A stretch of 64,000 nucleotides of DNA from Setoptus koraiensis (lineage: Eukaryota > Arthropoda), in the NCBI GenBank assembly GCA_048013815.1, contig CM106585.1:20150001-20214000 (forward strand), read 5' to 3'. Position numbers and translations under genes: made by a program. The notes beneath the pieces are model-generated. The model did no database searches. It saw only the letters and a program-made list of their open reading frames with translations, and was not told the origin of the DNA. This document shows, in pieces, positions 10,915-21,253 of this stretch (position 1 is its first letter; each line of letters starts with the position of its first letter).

Positions 10915-12145
10915 CTCACGTATAGCAACTTTCGATGCATTCTCTCCATTATTTTGGACTATAATGACTTTAGGAATATCAACATAGCACACACAAACAC
11001 ACCGATGAGCTAAACATTATTTGGATTAATAATAGAACTGGTGTGTTCTTTTTATTCAACAAAGAACATAGAAACGGTACATTGATAGAACTGGGGGTAA
11101 GAACGACAAAAAAACAAAACATCGGACAAGATTGCCGACTAGCAACAACAGCACATGTTTACCTGATACAAATAGATTGAATGGCTGCTTTTTTCTTATC
11201 TCTATTTTATATTGCATCAGATGCATCATTAAATGACTTTAACCAATAACAAGTAATCAACTATTGAGCTATTCGAATCGATCGATTGAATGGACTTGCG
11301 ATAGAACTGGAACTAAGCAAAGATGATGGTATAGTTATAATTGTCTTTCTTTCTCTCTTTCTCAATGGTTAGTCACTAGCTAGTGTAGATAGAGTCTAGA
11401 CGTAAGTTTAGTTAAACTATTTGACAACAACAACAACACGGAGATTGTGACATAGGAAAGAGGAAGGAGTTAGCCTCCGTCAGAGCACCTTTCGGGTTTT
11501 ATTTGGACGCCTTGAGAGTCCATCAACATTTGAATCAGCAACTACCTATTAGATGATTGATTGTAGATAGTAATGGCAGTAGCTTTAGTAGTAGTAGTAG
11601 TAGTGGGTGACATGACAACTGAAATCTAATGATGCATGAAACAATGATGATGATAATAATAATCTGAGTGGACAAACAGCACACACAGATACAGAGGGAT
11701 AAACTGAGAAAGAAAAAACCAAGAAGAACTAACTGTAAGCATTACATTATTTATATTTATAAAAGTTATACACTATGTAGCTGTAGAATTTGCATCATCT
11801 CAATATGAGTTCTAGTATTTACCATGCTCATTGGTTAGTAGGTGATCATCATTATTACTTGCCACTGTTGATCATGTTGTGTTTGCCGGTTAGACGAGTC
11901 GAGATTATTTGTCATTTGTCATTTGCATCATTTCGAAATTACACTGTTATGTTGCTTTCAGCAAGACGAACATGTAAGTTAGTATTTTATAACTCGAGGA
12001 GAATCGCGTCGGATAATCATGTCAGATATCAAACGTCACTGTTAGTGTAAACATCATTATTGTGAATCTATAACAACAACGCAATCAATCATGATTAAAA
12101 TCAGAACAAACAATTTGTGACAAGTGTGCATAATATCTACATATC
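10915..12145. other. Intergenic region upstream of the large low-complexity gene
   Basis: AT-rich, with a short (TAG)n run near 11590 and TA-rich text near 11750. A possible small minus-strand exon (ATGATGCATCTG start, donor GTAAAC) lies around 11150-11230 and might belong to the gene at 9.2-10.9 kb. Nothing firmer. Confidence 0.3.
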
Positions 12146-15100
12146 ATGAAGCTCAACAAAATTGTTAAAGTTTACTACATCGAACTTACTAGATCATTAT
12201 TGCTCTTAATGATGAACAACAGTAACAAATTTACAAATATGAAATTCTCTGATCTCATCAAACAATCAACAAATTATAGAATTAATATTAATGCCGAAAA
12301 CAAAAAGAAATCTAAATCAAGCAAAACATGCCAACAATACCGGCGTGCGTTCAAATCTAGAGAATCGCCCCTGGGCAAGATGCCACAACAAAATGCAATT
12401 AACACCACGAGAATTTTATCCTCTCCTTCTTCTTCTGAACAGCCGTCATTGTTAGTATCACCGCTTCACAATGAAGACAGTGCTAAAGTTTGTTGCTGTT
12501 TGGGCAAAGTGTTATGTTTTAGTTTTGTCATTATAATAATAATATTCATGAATCAGAATTTATTCCTAGGCGTCCAATGTCTCACTACGAATCAACAATT
12601 CTCACCAACCAACAACAATTATTCACATTTGTCCATCACATCGATGAGCAAACCTAAAGAGGAAATAGATGCAAAGAGTATCGCCAATTCAACTATACAG
12701 CCATCATCGATAAGTGGTGGTGGCAAAAGTAACAGAGCAGAGCCAGATAAATTTAGATTAGTGTATGGGTTCGGTCCCAGCAGCAGCAGTGTCATTTCTC
12801 TGACGGATATGAAATCGAGCCAATCAACACCGACCAGCAACAATCAGACAGAGCAATCACAAACGGCTGCACAAAAATACCTGGATAAACACAAGTTTGG
12901 AGTTAGATCACATCAAACGGCAAACAATGACACTATTGTTGGTAGTATTATCACAATTAATGATACTAATAGTATTGTCAGTAGTAGTGTGAGCAAGTTT
13001 CCGGTTCAATTCAAGCCAATGGATGGCACCAAAGAGGAGCCAATAAAAATAGAATCCAGACGCTTCTTTCAGTCGGTCTTGCCACCCGTTGGCGAGCGCA
13101 ATGATAATTTAGTGGCATCATCGTCCAACAATCATCATCATCATCACTGGCATCGTCACCATCGGGCAGCCAACAACAATCAGTGGTCACCACACAAATC
13201 ATCGAACGGATTTTCAAATCAGTATCGGTCTAACACAAAGAATCAAGACCAGCAAGACTTTTACAATAACAGCAATCGTAGCAATCAAAACAGCGATTAT
13301 TATCGTGGCCAGGATATGGACGCTACTAATTCGGACACACTGGCCATAGGTATCGTCATACCTACGCCTAGTCGTTTGCAACATCCGATAGTCACGTCAG
13401 TCATGAATGTGCCTCCATTGTCAAATAAACTTTTTAATCATGGTGCTCAAAATAATGTCAAATCGATGATGCGAGATTTACAGCAAGCGGCTACAAACAC
13501 TGATGATCGTAATAAAGGCAATAATAAAAATCATCATCACGACAAAACTAACTATAGTAAAAAGCATGTTGAGGGCGGCGGTGAGCATTCGGACGACGGC
13601 CAGACGGACAAGGAGGCACATGGAGAGCATGAGCACGGTCATGATAATGAAAAGTTTTGGAAAAAGAAAAACTACGGTCACGATCACGAAGAGGGCGCCG
13701 GAAATAAAGAGGCCAAAGATGGTGGTAAATGGTACAAGGATAAGGGTCACAAGAAACATGGCTGGAAGAATGTTTATCATAAGGAGGAGTATGCCAATCA
13801 TCAGAAGTATCATGATATTTGGCGCGATAAGGATTGGAAGAATAAGAAAGCTAACGAGAAGATCCATTATGATCATGAAAAAGGAAAAATTCATCAGAGT
13901 CAACAAAAGAAGCAATATTTTGACAAGGACAACCACGGCAGCAAGTATCACCATCAGAATGACAACAAATGGAAAGTTTACAACAAGGATGAGGCAGAAA
14001 AGGGTGACAAAAAGCTCGAGTCACTAACAAAATTGTCACAATTGGACAATGGTCACCATAATAACAACGGCAAAAATAACGATGATGATAATGAAGATGA
14101 CAACGACAAAACAAACTCTCCAATCACTAGCAGTAGCAATGAAGATCCAGGACAATTAGACGAAGACGAGTTAGTTATCGAGAAAATGGCCAAACAATTG
14201 AGTCCGTCGTCTTCAATGCCCACCAATGTTATGAGTAACATGCTGACAATAACTCAGCCTACATCGTCCACCTCTAATCTTGTCAATGTCAGACATAAGC
14301 CAGCAAGCTCATCAAGTGGTAACAGCAATCAAGTGCACAACAGCATTAATGATATTCTCAAGACAGTACAAGATGACAACAACAATTATTCAAAATCGAG
14401 TGACGATTCATCAACGGACGATGGCGACTCCCCGAATAGCGCCAAAGACAACGGCAATGCAGGCCAATCCAATGAAGAGGACAGCATAGAGAAGGTAATA
14501 CCTGTAGTGGCACCGTCAACGATGGATACTAACAATAATAATAGTAATAAGAGGCCAAAGCCATCGAGTAGTCCCCAAGCGTCAGTACCAGCACCTCTGG
14601 CAACAAATACTAACACAAACACCAGTACAAACAAGAGTGCCAATCAATCAGTGATTTCGTCAGAGAATAATCAAAACAAAAAGAAAAATGACGACAGCAA
14701 TATTAAATTGATTTCGGTGACTGCGGCTAGCAAACAGCAAACCAACAAACCAGATCAGCTCGTAATCAATACGCCTATGGTTGTTCAGAGCGGAAGTTCA
14801 GAATGGAATAATAAGAACAATTTGACAACAGCTACCTCGAATAATCATAAAAACAAAACAACAACAGGGACAAACCAACAACAGCAACAACAATTGCTTA
14901 ACAACAACCAACAGCGACCAACATTCATCAATCCCTGGCCCATTCACGTGGCCATAGGCAGCCCAATGTTGACTAGTCAACCAATGAGAGCCTATAGCGA
15001 CAACAACAATCACGTGGCAGCTAACAGTGCCAAGAAGCAACAAATCACAAATGGTAACGCGCTGCCGGCCAACTTTAATCATTTGTTACCCATTCAGAGG

Positions 15101-16369
15101 CCCATATTTGTGAAGCATCTTCAAATGAACAGCGAGATTATATTGGGCAAATTGCCGGGTGTGTCGGATAACTTTGAATCGACAAAACTTCGATCAACAG
15201 CTACCAGATTGGGGCTCCTAAATGGCATGCAGCCTACACATATTCAGCACCATTTGACTCGGTTGCCGCAGCACCAAATGAGTCACTCGATGCCGAGTCA
15301 TCATCAGACATTTTATCCGGCGTCAATATTTGATTTGACCCAACCAAATGTGCCAATCAGCCATCTACCATCGCCAGCGCAAGGAATGAAAGCCGAACAA
15401 TCGGGCCTAAATATTGCACCCGAGGCATACAATGGTGAATCGGAAATTTTCGAGTATTCGCCAAGTGTCTTCTCGCCCAATCAATTCATCACTGACTATG
15501 ATCCTAGTTTAGACGATGAAGAGAGCTCACCATCTATGGAACAACAGATGCACCACCAACAGCAACAGCAGCAGCATTCTCAACCTGTCCAATCGTCAAA
15601 TCAGAAGCATGCCATGAGATTCATGGATCCTGTTGGAATGATGTTATCTAAAGTGTCCATGCATCATCCCAACGGTCTCATGCAACATCGCCCATCGATG
15701 CTGTTGTCTAGCTCATCAATCAGACTGCCACGATATGCCAAGAAGCCAAATGCTACAAGTATATTTTCGCTTCATAGAGACAAGCAGGCAACGGCGGCCT
15801 CGACACCTATTGGTCACCAGCAGAGAGGCAGAACAAAGAAAACGCAACAAGATAGTAAGAAGTCGCACAAGGTAGAGGGCGAGGGTAAATCCAAACGGAA
15901 GAAGCGAATGAAAAGTTATATTGGCTTAGGCAAATCACAAAAGCAACAGAAACATCAACAGCAGCAGCTTATGCAACAACAGTTGGCGACATTGGGAGAT
16001 ATTGGTGACGACGAATCCATAGAGTCTATAGTGCATTTCGACTCGCAGTCAATGAAATCTCACCATTATCCGCCTGCTGATCCCATGCTAGACATGGCCT
16101 CATTTCAAAATCAGAAATTATTCACCAATAATCACCTCGAGCACAGTAATATGCTAGATCAGGGGCAACAAATAGCATTCGACGATGACAATATCAGCAA
16201 TAACAACAACCACGGCCAACAACAAGAGCTTATAACAACAGGCAAACAAACAAAGATATCGTTCTATCCAAACAGTAATGGTATGAAATCGTTCATAAAA
16301 GAGGCACCGTTCGGACAAAGATTGATCAATTCGGTTAAAGATTTTAAAAATAAATTCGTCTTACAATAA
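12146..16369 (+). CDS. Large low-complexity membrane-anchored or secreted protein
   Basis: Uninterrupted 1,407-codon frame. A single strongly hydrophobic segment (about residues 121-143, after a Cys-rich CCCLGKVLC) could act as a signal anchor or cleavable signal. If translation starts at Met79 instead of the first ATG, this segment lies about 45 residues from the N-terminus. The rest is polar and disordered: Asn, Ser, Gln and His runs, a His/Lys/Trp/Tyr/Asp-rich block around residues 455-620 (KKHGWKNVYHKEEY, HQKYHDIWRDKDW), acidic patches, and a basic stretch near 1220-1260. The His/Lys/Tyr block resembles secreted His-rich arthropod proteins of unknown function; this is an impression, not an identification. 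Convergent with MYG1 copy b (stops 25 nt apart). Its last ~98 codons were copied to 5.8-6.1 kb. Confidence 0.8.
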   Translation: MKLNKIVKVYYIELTRSLLLLMMNNSNKFTNMKFSDLIKQSTNYRININAENKKKSKSSKTCQQYRRAFKSRESPLGKMPQQNAINTTRILSSPSSSEQPSLLVSPLHNEDSAKVCCCLGKVLCFSFVIIIIIFMNQNLFLGVQCLTTNQQFSPTNNNYSHLSITSMSKPKEEIDAKSIANSTIQPSSISGGGKSNRAEPDKFRLVYGFGPSSSSVISLTDMKSSQSTPTSNNQTEQSQTAAQKYLDKHKFGVRSHQTANNDTIVGSIITINDTNSIVSSSVSKFPVQFKPMDGTKEEPIKIESRRFFQSVLPPVGERNDNLVASSSNNHHHHHWHRHHRAANNNQWSPHKSSNGFSNQYRSNTKNQDQQDFYNNSNRSNQNSDYYRGQDMDATNSDTLAIGIVIPTPSRLQHPIVTSVMNVPPLSNKLFNHGAQNNVKSMMRDLQQAATNTDDRNKGNNKNHHHDKTNYSKKHVEGGGEHSDDGQTDKEAHGEHEHGHDNEKFWKKKNYGHDHEEGAGNKEAKDGGKWYKDKGHKKHGWKNVYHKEEYANHQKYHDIWRDKDWKNKKANEKIHYDHEKGKIHQSQQKKQYFDKDNHGSKYHHQNDNKWKVYNKDEAEKGDKKLESLTKLSQLDNGHHNNNGKNNDDDNEDDNDKTNSPITSSSNEDPGQLDEDELVIEKMAKQLSPSSSMPTNVMSNMLTITQPTSSTSNLVNVRHKPASSSSGNSNQVHNSINDILKTVQDDNNNYSKSSDDSSTDDGDSPNSAKDNGNAGQSNEEDSIEKVIPVVAPSTMDTNNNNSNKRPKPSSSPQASVPAPLATNTNTNTSTNKSANQSVISSENNQNKKKNDDSNIKLISVTAASKQQTNKPDQLVINTPMVVQSGSSEWNNKNNLTTATSNNHKNKTTTGTNQQQQQQLLNNNQQRPTFINPWPIHVAIGSPMLTSQPMRAYSDNNNHVAANSAKKQQITNGNALPANFNHLLPIQRPIFVKHLQMNSEIILGKLPGVSDNFESTKLRSTATRLGLLNGMQPTHIQHHLTRLPQHQMSHSMPSHHQTFYPASIFDLTQPNVPISHLPSPAQGMKAEQSGLNIAPEAYNGESEIFEYSPSVFSPNQFITDYDPSLDDEESSPSMEQQMHHQQQQQQHSQPVQSSNQKHAMRFMDPVGMMLSKVSMHHPNGLMQHRPSMLLSSSSIRLPRYAKKPNATSIFSLHRDKQATAASTPIGHQQRGRTKKTQQDSKKSHKVEGEGKSKRKKRMKSYIGLGKSQKQQKHQQQQLMQQQLATLGDIGDDESIESIVHFDSQSMKSHHYPPADPMLDMASFQNQKLFTNNHLEHSNMLDQGQQIAFDDDNISNNNNHGQQQELITTGKQTKISFYPNSNGMKSFIKEAPFGQRLINSVKDFKNKFVLQ

Positions 16370-16394
16370 CTGTCCTCATAACTTTACATTGTGG

Positions 16395-17672
16395 TCACTC
16401 TGATTTCGTATTCTTTTCCTTGCTTTCATCTTGATCGCCGTTGGTTTGAATGGACTCCATCGTTTTTTTAGCCATAGCAATGGCACCCGCTTTGCTTGAA
16501 GCACCTCCTGTGAAGCCTGTCGCGTGTACAAAAAGCGCGTCGGGTATGCCACATATTTTGCGCAACTCATCACCATCCAAGCCTCGCCATTCCTCTTTAA
16601 GGGGCAATCTGCTTTTGAATATCTTGCTAGCCTCCGGTACAGCCGTAACTCGCCACTTTTTTTGATCATGCGGACTGTTGAATATGACGAATTTGATTTG
16701 ACCCTGTATGGAAAGAATTTCCTCGACTTCAAATAGAGACGACCTCCACGTTAGCTCCTCTATGGCGGGGATCTCAACAATGGCTCCTGATTTGTCCAAC
16801 TTATGCCGTTTTTTAACATAGTGCATAAGTGCGTCCAACGAAGGCCACCATGAAGTGCAAAGCTCTTTGGCGCATTGTAGCAGCTCCTTGCCAACCACCG
16901 ACATGGCCGCGTTAAATTGTTTGAGTCGAACTGGCGGTGATTCATATTCTGGATTCAATCTTGCTATTCTGGATGATAAATCAGTATTGAGTTGATAGTT
17001 GTAGATAATGTCTTCACCTTCAACCGAATTAACGCCGTTGTCTATAGCATCTATTTCTTCCATCATTGAAGAGTAAAATTTTTCATAAACAACATCTAAC
17101 ATTCTCTGATTGAGGCTTCGATTTGAATGTTGACCATCAACTTGGTCGGAATGGTCGGTACTATTGAGGCTGCTATCTGAATGCTGACTATCAACTTTGT
17201 TGCAATGGTCGTTACTATTGAGTGTCACTTTGAGCACTTCTGCTAAGAATTGTCTACCGTAGTGCGCATAAATGAGTCCTGCTGAACTCAACTTAGTCGG
17301 TTTGTCGGGATTAGTGCACCGAACGTTTGGATGAAAGTCTTTTATAGTCAACTGAAAGGCGCGCTGATGATGGTCGAATCTTTTCTTTGTGCTATCGAAC
17401 ACACCTCCGACGTCCACAACAACATCGGCAGAATTTAACAGATTCTCATCTCGTGTCCTAACAATAGCATGATCCTTGAAAGTGGGCAATTGCTTTAGCA
17501 TAAAACAGGCCGCAACTTCATCACAATGAAACACTCCATCATGCGTGGCTATGTATTTGTTACCATGAGGTGGTGGTGCTGTAAATTTATCTATAGATGA
17601 CATATTCGCAAACTTCTGTTGTTGACTATGCAATGCGCTAGAAACTAATCTTATTGACAATCTAGTCAACAT
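16395..17672 (-). CDS. MYG1: MYG1 family DHH-type exonuclease, source copy (b)
   Basis: 425-residue intronless MYG1. It begins MLTRLSIRLVSSALHSQQQK, an Arg/Ser-rich, acid-free leader typical of mitochondrial import and absent from copy a. The body carries HDGVFHCDEV, VVDVGGVFD, RFDHHQ, EEIDAIDNGV, LPLKEEWRGLDG and FVHATGFTGG, all in family order. Between KVTLNS and NQRMLD it has a tandem duplication of an ~18-residue polar unit (LNSNDHCNKVDSQHSDSS then LNSTDHSDQVDGQHSNRS), where copy a has a single unit. This copy stands convergent with the intact gene at 12146, so it occupies the ancestral position. Leader plus complete motifs suggest it performs the mitochondrial role. Confidence 0.95.
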   Translation of the reverse strand: MLTRLSIRLVSSALHSQQQKFANMSSIDKFTAPPPHGNKYIATHDGVFHCDEVAACFMLKQLPTFKDHAIVRTRDENLLNSADVVVDVGGVFDSTKKRFDHHQRAFQLTIKDFHPNVRCTNPDKPTKLSSAGLIYAHYGRQFLAEVLKVTLNSNDHCNKVDSQHSDSSLNSTDHSDQVDGQHSNRSLNQRMLDVVYEKFYSSMMEEIDAIDNGVNSVEGEDIIYNYQLNTDLSSRIARLNPEYESPPVRLKQFNAAMSVVGKELLQCAKELCTSWWPSLDALMHYVKKRHKLDKSGAIVEIPAIEELTWRSSLFEVEEILSIQGQIKFVIFNSPHDQKKWRVTAVPEASKIFKSRLPLKEEWRGLDGDELRKICGIPDALFVHATGFTGGASSKAGAIAMAKKTMESIQTNGDQDESKEKNTKSE

Positions 17673-18247
17673 CTCAGACGCAGATCACGCTGATGATGAT
17701 GATGATGATGAAGATAGCTAGTCTAGTGAACGTCTGGATCAGATAAACGAGCACCTGTAATTAGTTACTGTAATTAAGTACATGTACGGCGCTGCAACGC
17801 TCAAATGTAAATAAACATGAACTCAACGACTGCGCCAGCTGATTACTCGAATTTTCTCGATACGCATGTCAATCACGCCTAAAAATCGCGGGCAAATTTG
17901 TAAAACATCAACTGCGTCGATCTGATGTGCACATAATATTGGGGCCTCCAATAAGTAATGAGATTAAGGTATTTCTTGTTGCACGATTCCTTCGGAATAT
18001 CACCCGCGCAATCGCCTCTCTCACGATACATCGAATGCAATGGTGAAAAACTTGAGTGGAGCCAATTTGTTCGAATAAAATGTGCAGAATTGAAGATGTC
18101 GAGAGAATCTCATTACATACTGAACACTCTAATATATTTACAACATTACTACAATGTATATAAAAGAAGAGAGAGGTTTAGTTTTACTCTCCATGAACAA
18201 TTCAAAATCTCCTATTCTTTTTTTTTCCTCTCGTCAGGAGCAATCAA
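17673..18247. other. Spacer between MYG1 copy b and the CRAMP1 homologue
   Basis: Contains a short (GAT)n run near 17692-17715 just upstream of MYG1 copy b and otherwise AT-rich DNA that should hold the MYG1 promoter and the CRAMP1 3' UTR. A 97-codon plus-strand frame here has no family features. Confidence 0.4.
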
Positions 18248-20362
18248 CTAGGGGCGATTATTCTTGTAGGCTCTGATTCGCGTTGGTGGCTTCAGTTGCT
18301 TCAATGCCTCCTCTACTTTTTGATTGATTTCAATTGCATTGCTAGAGAGAGGAGCACAAAATACACTGGCGGCGTTAGTATTATTATTGCCAGTTATACC
18401 GTCAGATATACGCGCCGCATTTGTATCATTATCGGAACAGTTGTTCGTATTGTCGATCAAATTATTTCGTGTGTACAAAGAATAAATGCTATCGTTAAAA
18501 GGCATTTTTCTTCCTCTCTTTCTGTTGGTGTTGGTTTTAGGTTCTCTAAAGTTGTCATGTTTTTGTTGTTGCATCCGATGCATATTGGCCAAAAATGAGC
18601 TAGTTGATGTTAAAAACTTGGAAAAAAAAGTTTTCGGCAGGTGGTGATTAAATTCGGATGGTTTTTGGGTAAAAATCGCTGAGTTATCTTCGCTAGTTGT
18701 GGCTGCTGTTTCATTCGTAGATGTGCCTACAGCAGGAAAAACTTCAAAACAGTACTCAAATATAATCTTCTCTGGGCGATTTAGAGCTATATATAGTTCA
18801 CCAATTGTAATCGTCGAATTGTCATCTTTACTTGTCCAGCCTGCGGCCAACTTTTTTGGATCAATCATATGGGCAATTGAGACTACTTTATCGTTGCAAC
18901 TATTGGATACAGTTGGTGTTGACGTTGCTGCTTGTGATGTTGTCACTGAAGATATTTTAGGTTTTTTAAGGGGTGACAACGCTAGTCTGTCTCTGGAATT
19001 TTCAACAGGCTCAAAATTGCTAAGCCATTCGGAGAGCAACATATTTGCCGGTGGCATAGGTAGATCACATACAGGTTGATTGAAAGAGTTGGTTGGTCCT
19101 TGATTCTCGGATAATGAGGAACGCGAGTGATTAGATACTTCACTCCGCACTTGATTCATGCGTGCATGACTGATATGAGACATGGCATTGGAAGAGTGTA
19201 AAGACCTATCTTGTGTATCTTCATAAGCAGTTCGTGAACTTTCGCACCCCTCCATGGAAGCCACCATAGTCTGGAAAACGTTGAGTTGCTTCTCAAGCGG
19301 CTCATCAGAGGTGCTACTACGCTCTAATAAAATAGAGGCATCGGGTGTATTGAGAGTGGAGGAGGATGACTGTTTGGGCGCAGTGGTGTCTGTATTCTTT
19401 GGTCTTGATTCGTACATCTTCTTTTTGAAAGCATTCAAACTGAGATCCAGATGATTGTCCTGCACAACCCTTGTGATAGCCACTGAATTCAATTCGTGCG
19501 ATGGCGATGGCTTCAGTCTGAGTACTCGCACTGAAGGCTGTTTGTTTTGCTCTTCGATTTTATCGTGAGTCTGTGGTGCCGTTGTAGAAGAATCGTTCCC
19601 CGTATGGGGCACCAAAGAACTATTTTGTACATCAGATGATTGGTTCTGGTCAGTATTGTTGCTAGTAGGTGTTGGTGCAATCTTCAACCATCTATTAACA
19701 CTTTTCGAAAGTTTATTCGAGGATACTTTCCATTTGTTCTCCAAAAGATCAATTACGGGCGATAAGCGTCTCTGTAGCGATAGCCTAGCTGCAACGCGAG
19801 GATTCTGCGATAGAGACATTACTCGTAGCCAGTCAACGGTTGTGGCAGGATGGAATTCCACTATGACATCCTTGGGTAACTCGCTGGATGTTAATACTTT
19901 TAAAAACTTATCGTTGTCCGTACCCAATTGATTGATCTTCTTGAGAGCCTTACATGAAGGAGTCCTCAATCTGACGTTTTTGTTTCTGAATCTATATGTA
20001 GTGTATCCAGTGTGCACCAGATCGTCTAACAATTTCTTAGTTCTCTCATCAAATTTGAAACCAAATTTTTTCCAGATCTCACCGTAATTGATTAATAAAT
20101 ACAGCTCCTGCGTTACTTTCTCTATATCATTGGGCAGATTTATTAGTTGTGACAGTTTACCACAGAGCCTATTGTAAAAATTTCTGATTTGATCCCTGTT
20201 CCGTATCTGATCTGCCTTCCTGCCACAACGTTGTGCCATATAGTGCTGCATATTCTGGAAATCTTTCCCATATTCACCGATTGCCTCAAAGAACCATTTG
20301 ATATCATCATGAGTCAATGCGCGTGGCTTGATTGATGTCATGGGTACTACTGGGTCGTACAC
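18248..20362 (-). CDS. CRAMP1: Cramped/CRAMP1 homologue (SANT-domain chromatin protein)
   Basis: Reading frame of about 704 codons. The N-terminal part matches the Cramped SANT region: THDDIKWFFEAIGEYGKDF near residues 17-35, NRDQIRNFYNRLCGKLSQ, then QELYLLINYGEIWKKFG, followed by RFRNKNVRLRTPSCKALKK. A second block, NPRVAARLSLQRR, is near residue 190. After ~300 disordered residues the conserved TIGELYIALNRPEKIIFEY block appears near residue 517. Cramped is a Polycomb-group-related nuclear protein that controls histone H1 gene expression in flies and mammals. The frame opens with GTG directly after CAG, so 20362 is probably a splice acceptor with a short upstream exon I cannot place; otherwise Met at 20341 is the start. 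The protein is shorter than mammalian CRAMP1 (about 1,270 aa), mainly in the disordered tail. Confidence 0.85.
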   Translation of the reverse strand: MYDPVVPMTSIKPRALTHDDIKWFFEAIGEYGKDFQNMQHYMAQRCGRKADQIRNRDQIRNFYNRLCGKLSQLINLPNDIEKVTQELYLLINYGEIWKKFGFKFDERTKKLLDDLVHTGYTTYRFRNKNVRLRTPSCKALKKINQLGTDNDKFLKVLTSSELPKDVIVEFHPATTVDWLRVMSLSQNPRVAARLSLQRRLSPVIDLLENKWKVSSNKLSKSVNRWLKIAPTPTSNNTDQNQSSDVQNSSLVPHTGNDSSTTAPQTHDKIEEQNKQPSVRVLRLKPSPSHELNSVAITRVVQDNHLDLSLNAFKKKMYESRPKNTDTTAPKQSSSSTLNTPDASILLERSSTSDEPLEKQLNVFQTMVASMEGCESSRTAYEDTQDRSLHSSNAMSHISHARMNQVRSEVSNHSRSSLSENQGPTNSFNQPVCDLPMPPANMLLSEWLSNFEPVENSRDRLALSPLKKPKISSVTTSQAATSTPTVSNSCNDKVVSIAHMIDPKKLAAGWTSKDDNSTITIGELYIALNRPEKIIFEYCFEVFPAVGTSTNETAATTSEDNSAIFTQKPSEFNHHLPKTFFSKFLTSTSSFLANMHRMQQQKHDNFREPKTNTNRKRGRKMPFNDSIYSLYTRNNLIDNTNNCSDNDTNAARISDGITGNNNTNAASVFCAPLSSNAIEINQKVEEALKQLKPPTRIRAYKNNRP

Positions 20363-20771
20363 CTGTATTGGTCTCGCTTCAATGTCTATATTTACATATA
20401 TCCTGATTATATAATATGTCTATTTTGATATGATCCTAACCTTGATGCAATGATCAGAGATGTTGTGTAAAAAAGAGTGAGAGAAATTTCATGTTCATGG
20501 TAAGCTGAGATCAATAATAACAGTAGTGATTGGTACATGTTCCCAAATGATGGATCCATAGATGGCGTAGAGCAGCGCGCAGTTTAAACTGTTTTCCAGA
20601 GGGAAAAGACTAGACAAAACCGATGGGTTGAGCTGACCAGAGGGTAGAATACTACGTTCTGAATTTATTATAATTTTATTTAACTCTACAGTTGATTTCG
20701 TCATCGATTCTTGTTCTCAAATAAAACGGGATCTGATCTACGAACCGCGCCATGAGCAATATCATATTATA
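20363..20771. other. Spacer between CRAMP1 and NDUFS5 copy a
   Basis: Holds the presumed 5' part of CRAMP1. A 69-codon minus-strand frame at 20704-20495 (MTKSTVELNKIIINSERS...) reads rather like protein and could be a small gene or an upstream exon, but I recognise no family. Confidence 0.3.
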
Positions 20772-21253
20772 ACGACTAATAACAGTTCGACCTTAAGGTA
20801 TAAATGTCTGAAACGTATAGCTATCTTCGGGTATTTTGGGGACATAAAGCTCACTAGCTTTCTTCTCTAAACTCAGAATTTTCTTATGTCTCTCTACGGC
20901 CATTGCAAACGTTCGATATTCCGTCCTCATCTTCCTGTGACACTCATCAAAGTCATTTTCAAAACCCTGGCATTTCCTTGCTCCTTTCACAACACCGTAA
21001 GCCTCGTAGCATTCATGAAGGTTAAGCTCCATGTCAGCACAAGGGTGAACAAGTCCCTCATCGAATAGAGATTTTGATTGTGAGTGAACAGGTAACGGTG
21101 TCAACTCTCTAAATACGGTCTTGACTGGCAGAACGTTGAGTGGAAAATTGGCCATTGTTGTTCTATCCTCCTCTTCAAGGGCGTGATGTTTTTATCCTTT
21201 CCGTGTGAGCGTGTGACCAAACATACAGTAAATATTGACTGTCCAGTGTATCC
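20772..21253 (-). repeat. Left arm of the NDUFS5 inverted duplication
   Basis: 482 bp almost identical, in inverted orientation, to 25830-26312. It covers ~100 bp upstream, the whole NDUFS5 coding region and ~20 bp downstream. Outside these limits the two flanks are unrelated. Confidence 0.93.
20793..21155 (-). CDS. NDUFS5: NADH:ubiquinone oxidoreductase subunit S5, copy a
   Basis: 120-residue, intronless protein of the complex I accessory subunit NDUFS5 (ND-15 in flies), located on the intermembrane-space side of the inner membrane. Diagnostic is the twin CX9C pair C39/C49 and C62/C72 in the context CADMELNLHECYEAYGV and KCQGFENDFDECHR, the substrate form for Mia40/CHCHD4 oxidative import. 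The protein is identical to copy b at 25928-26290; the coding DNA differs at four third positions only. The N-terminal ~35 residues are longer than in vertebrates. Confidence 0.88.
   Translation of the reverse strand: MANFPLNVLPVKTVFRELTPLPVHSQSKSLFDEGLVHPCADMELNLHECYEAYGVVKGARKCQGFENDFDECHRKMRTEYRTFAMAVERHKKILSLEKKASELYVPKIPEDSYTFQTFIP

Noticed and set aside
17958-18251. 97-codon plus-strand frame behind CRAMP1
   Set aside because: Overlaps the expected CRAMP1 3' UTR, no motif and no homology by eye.
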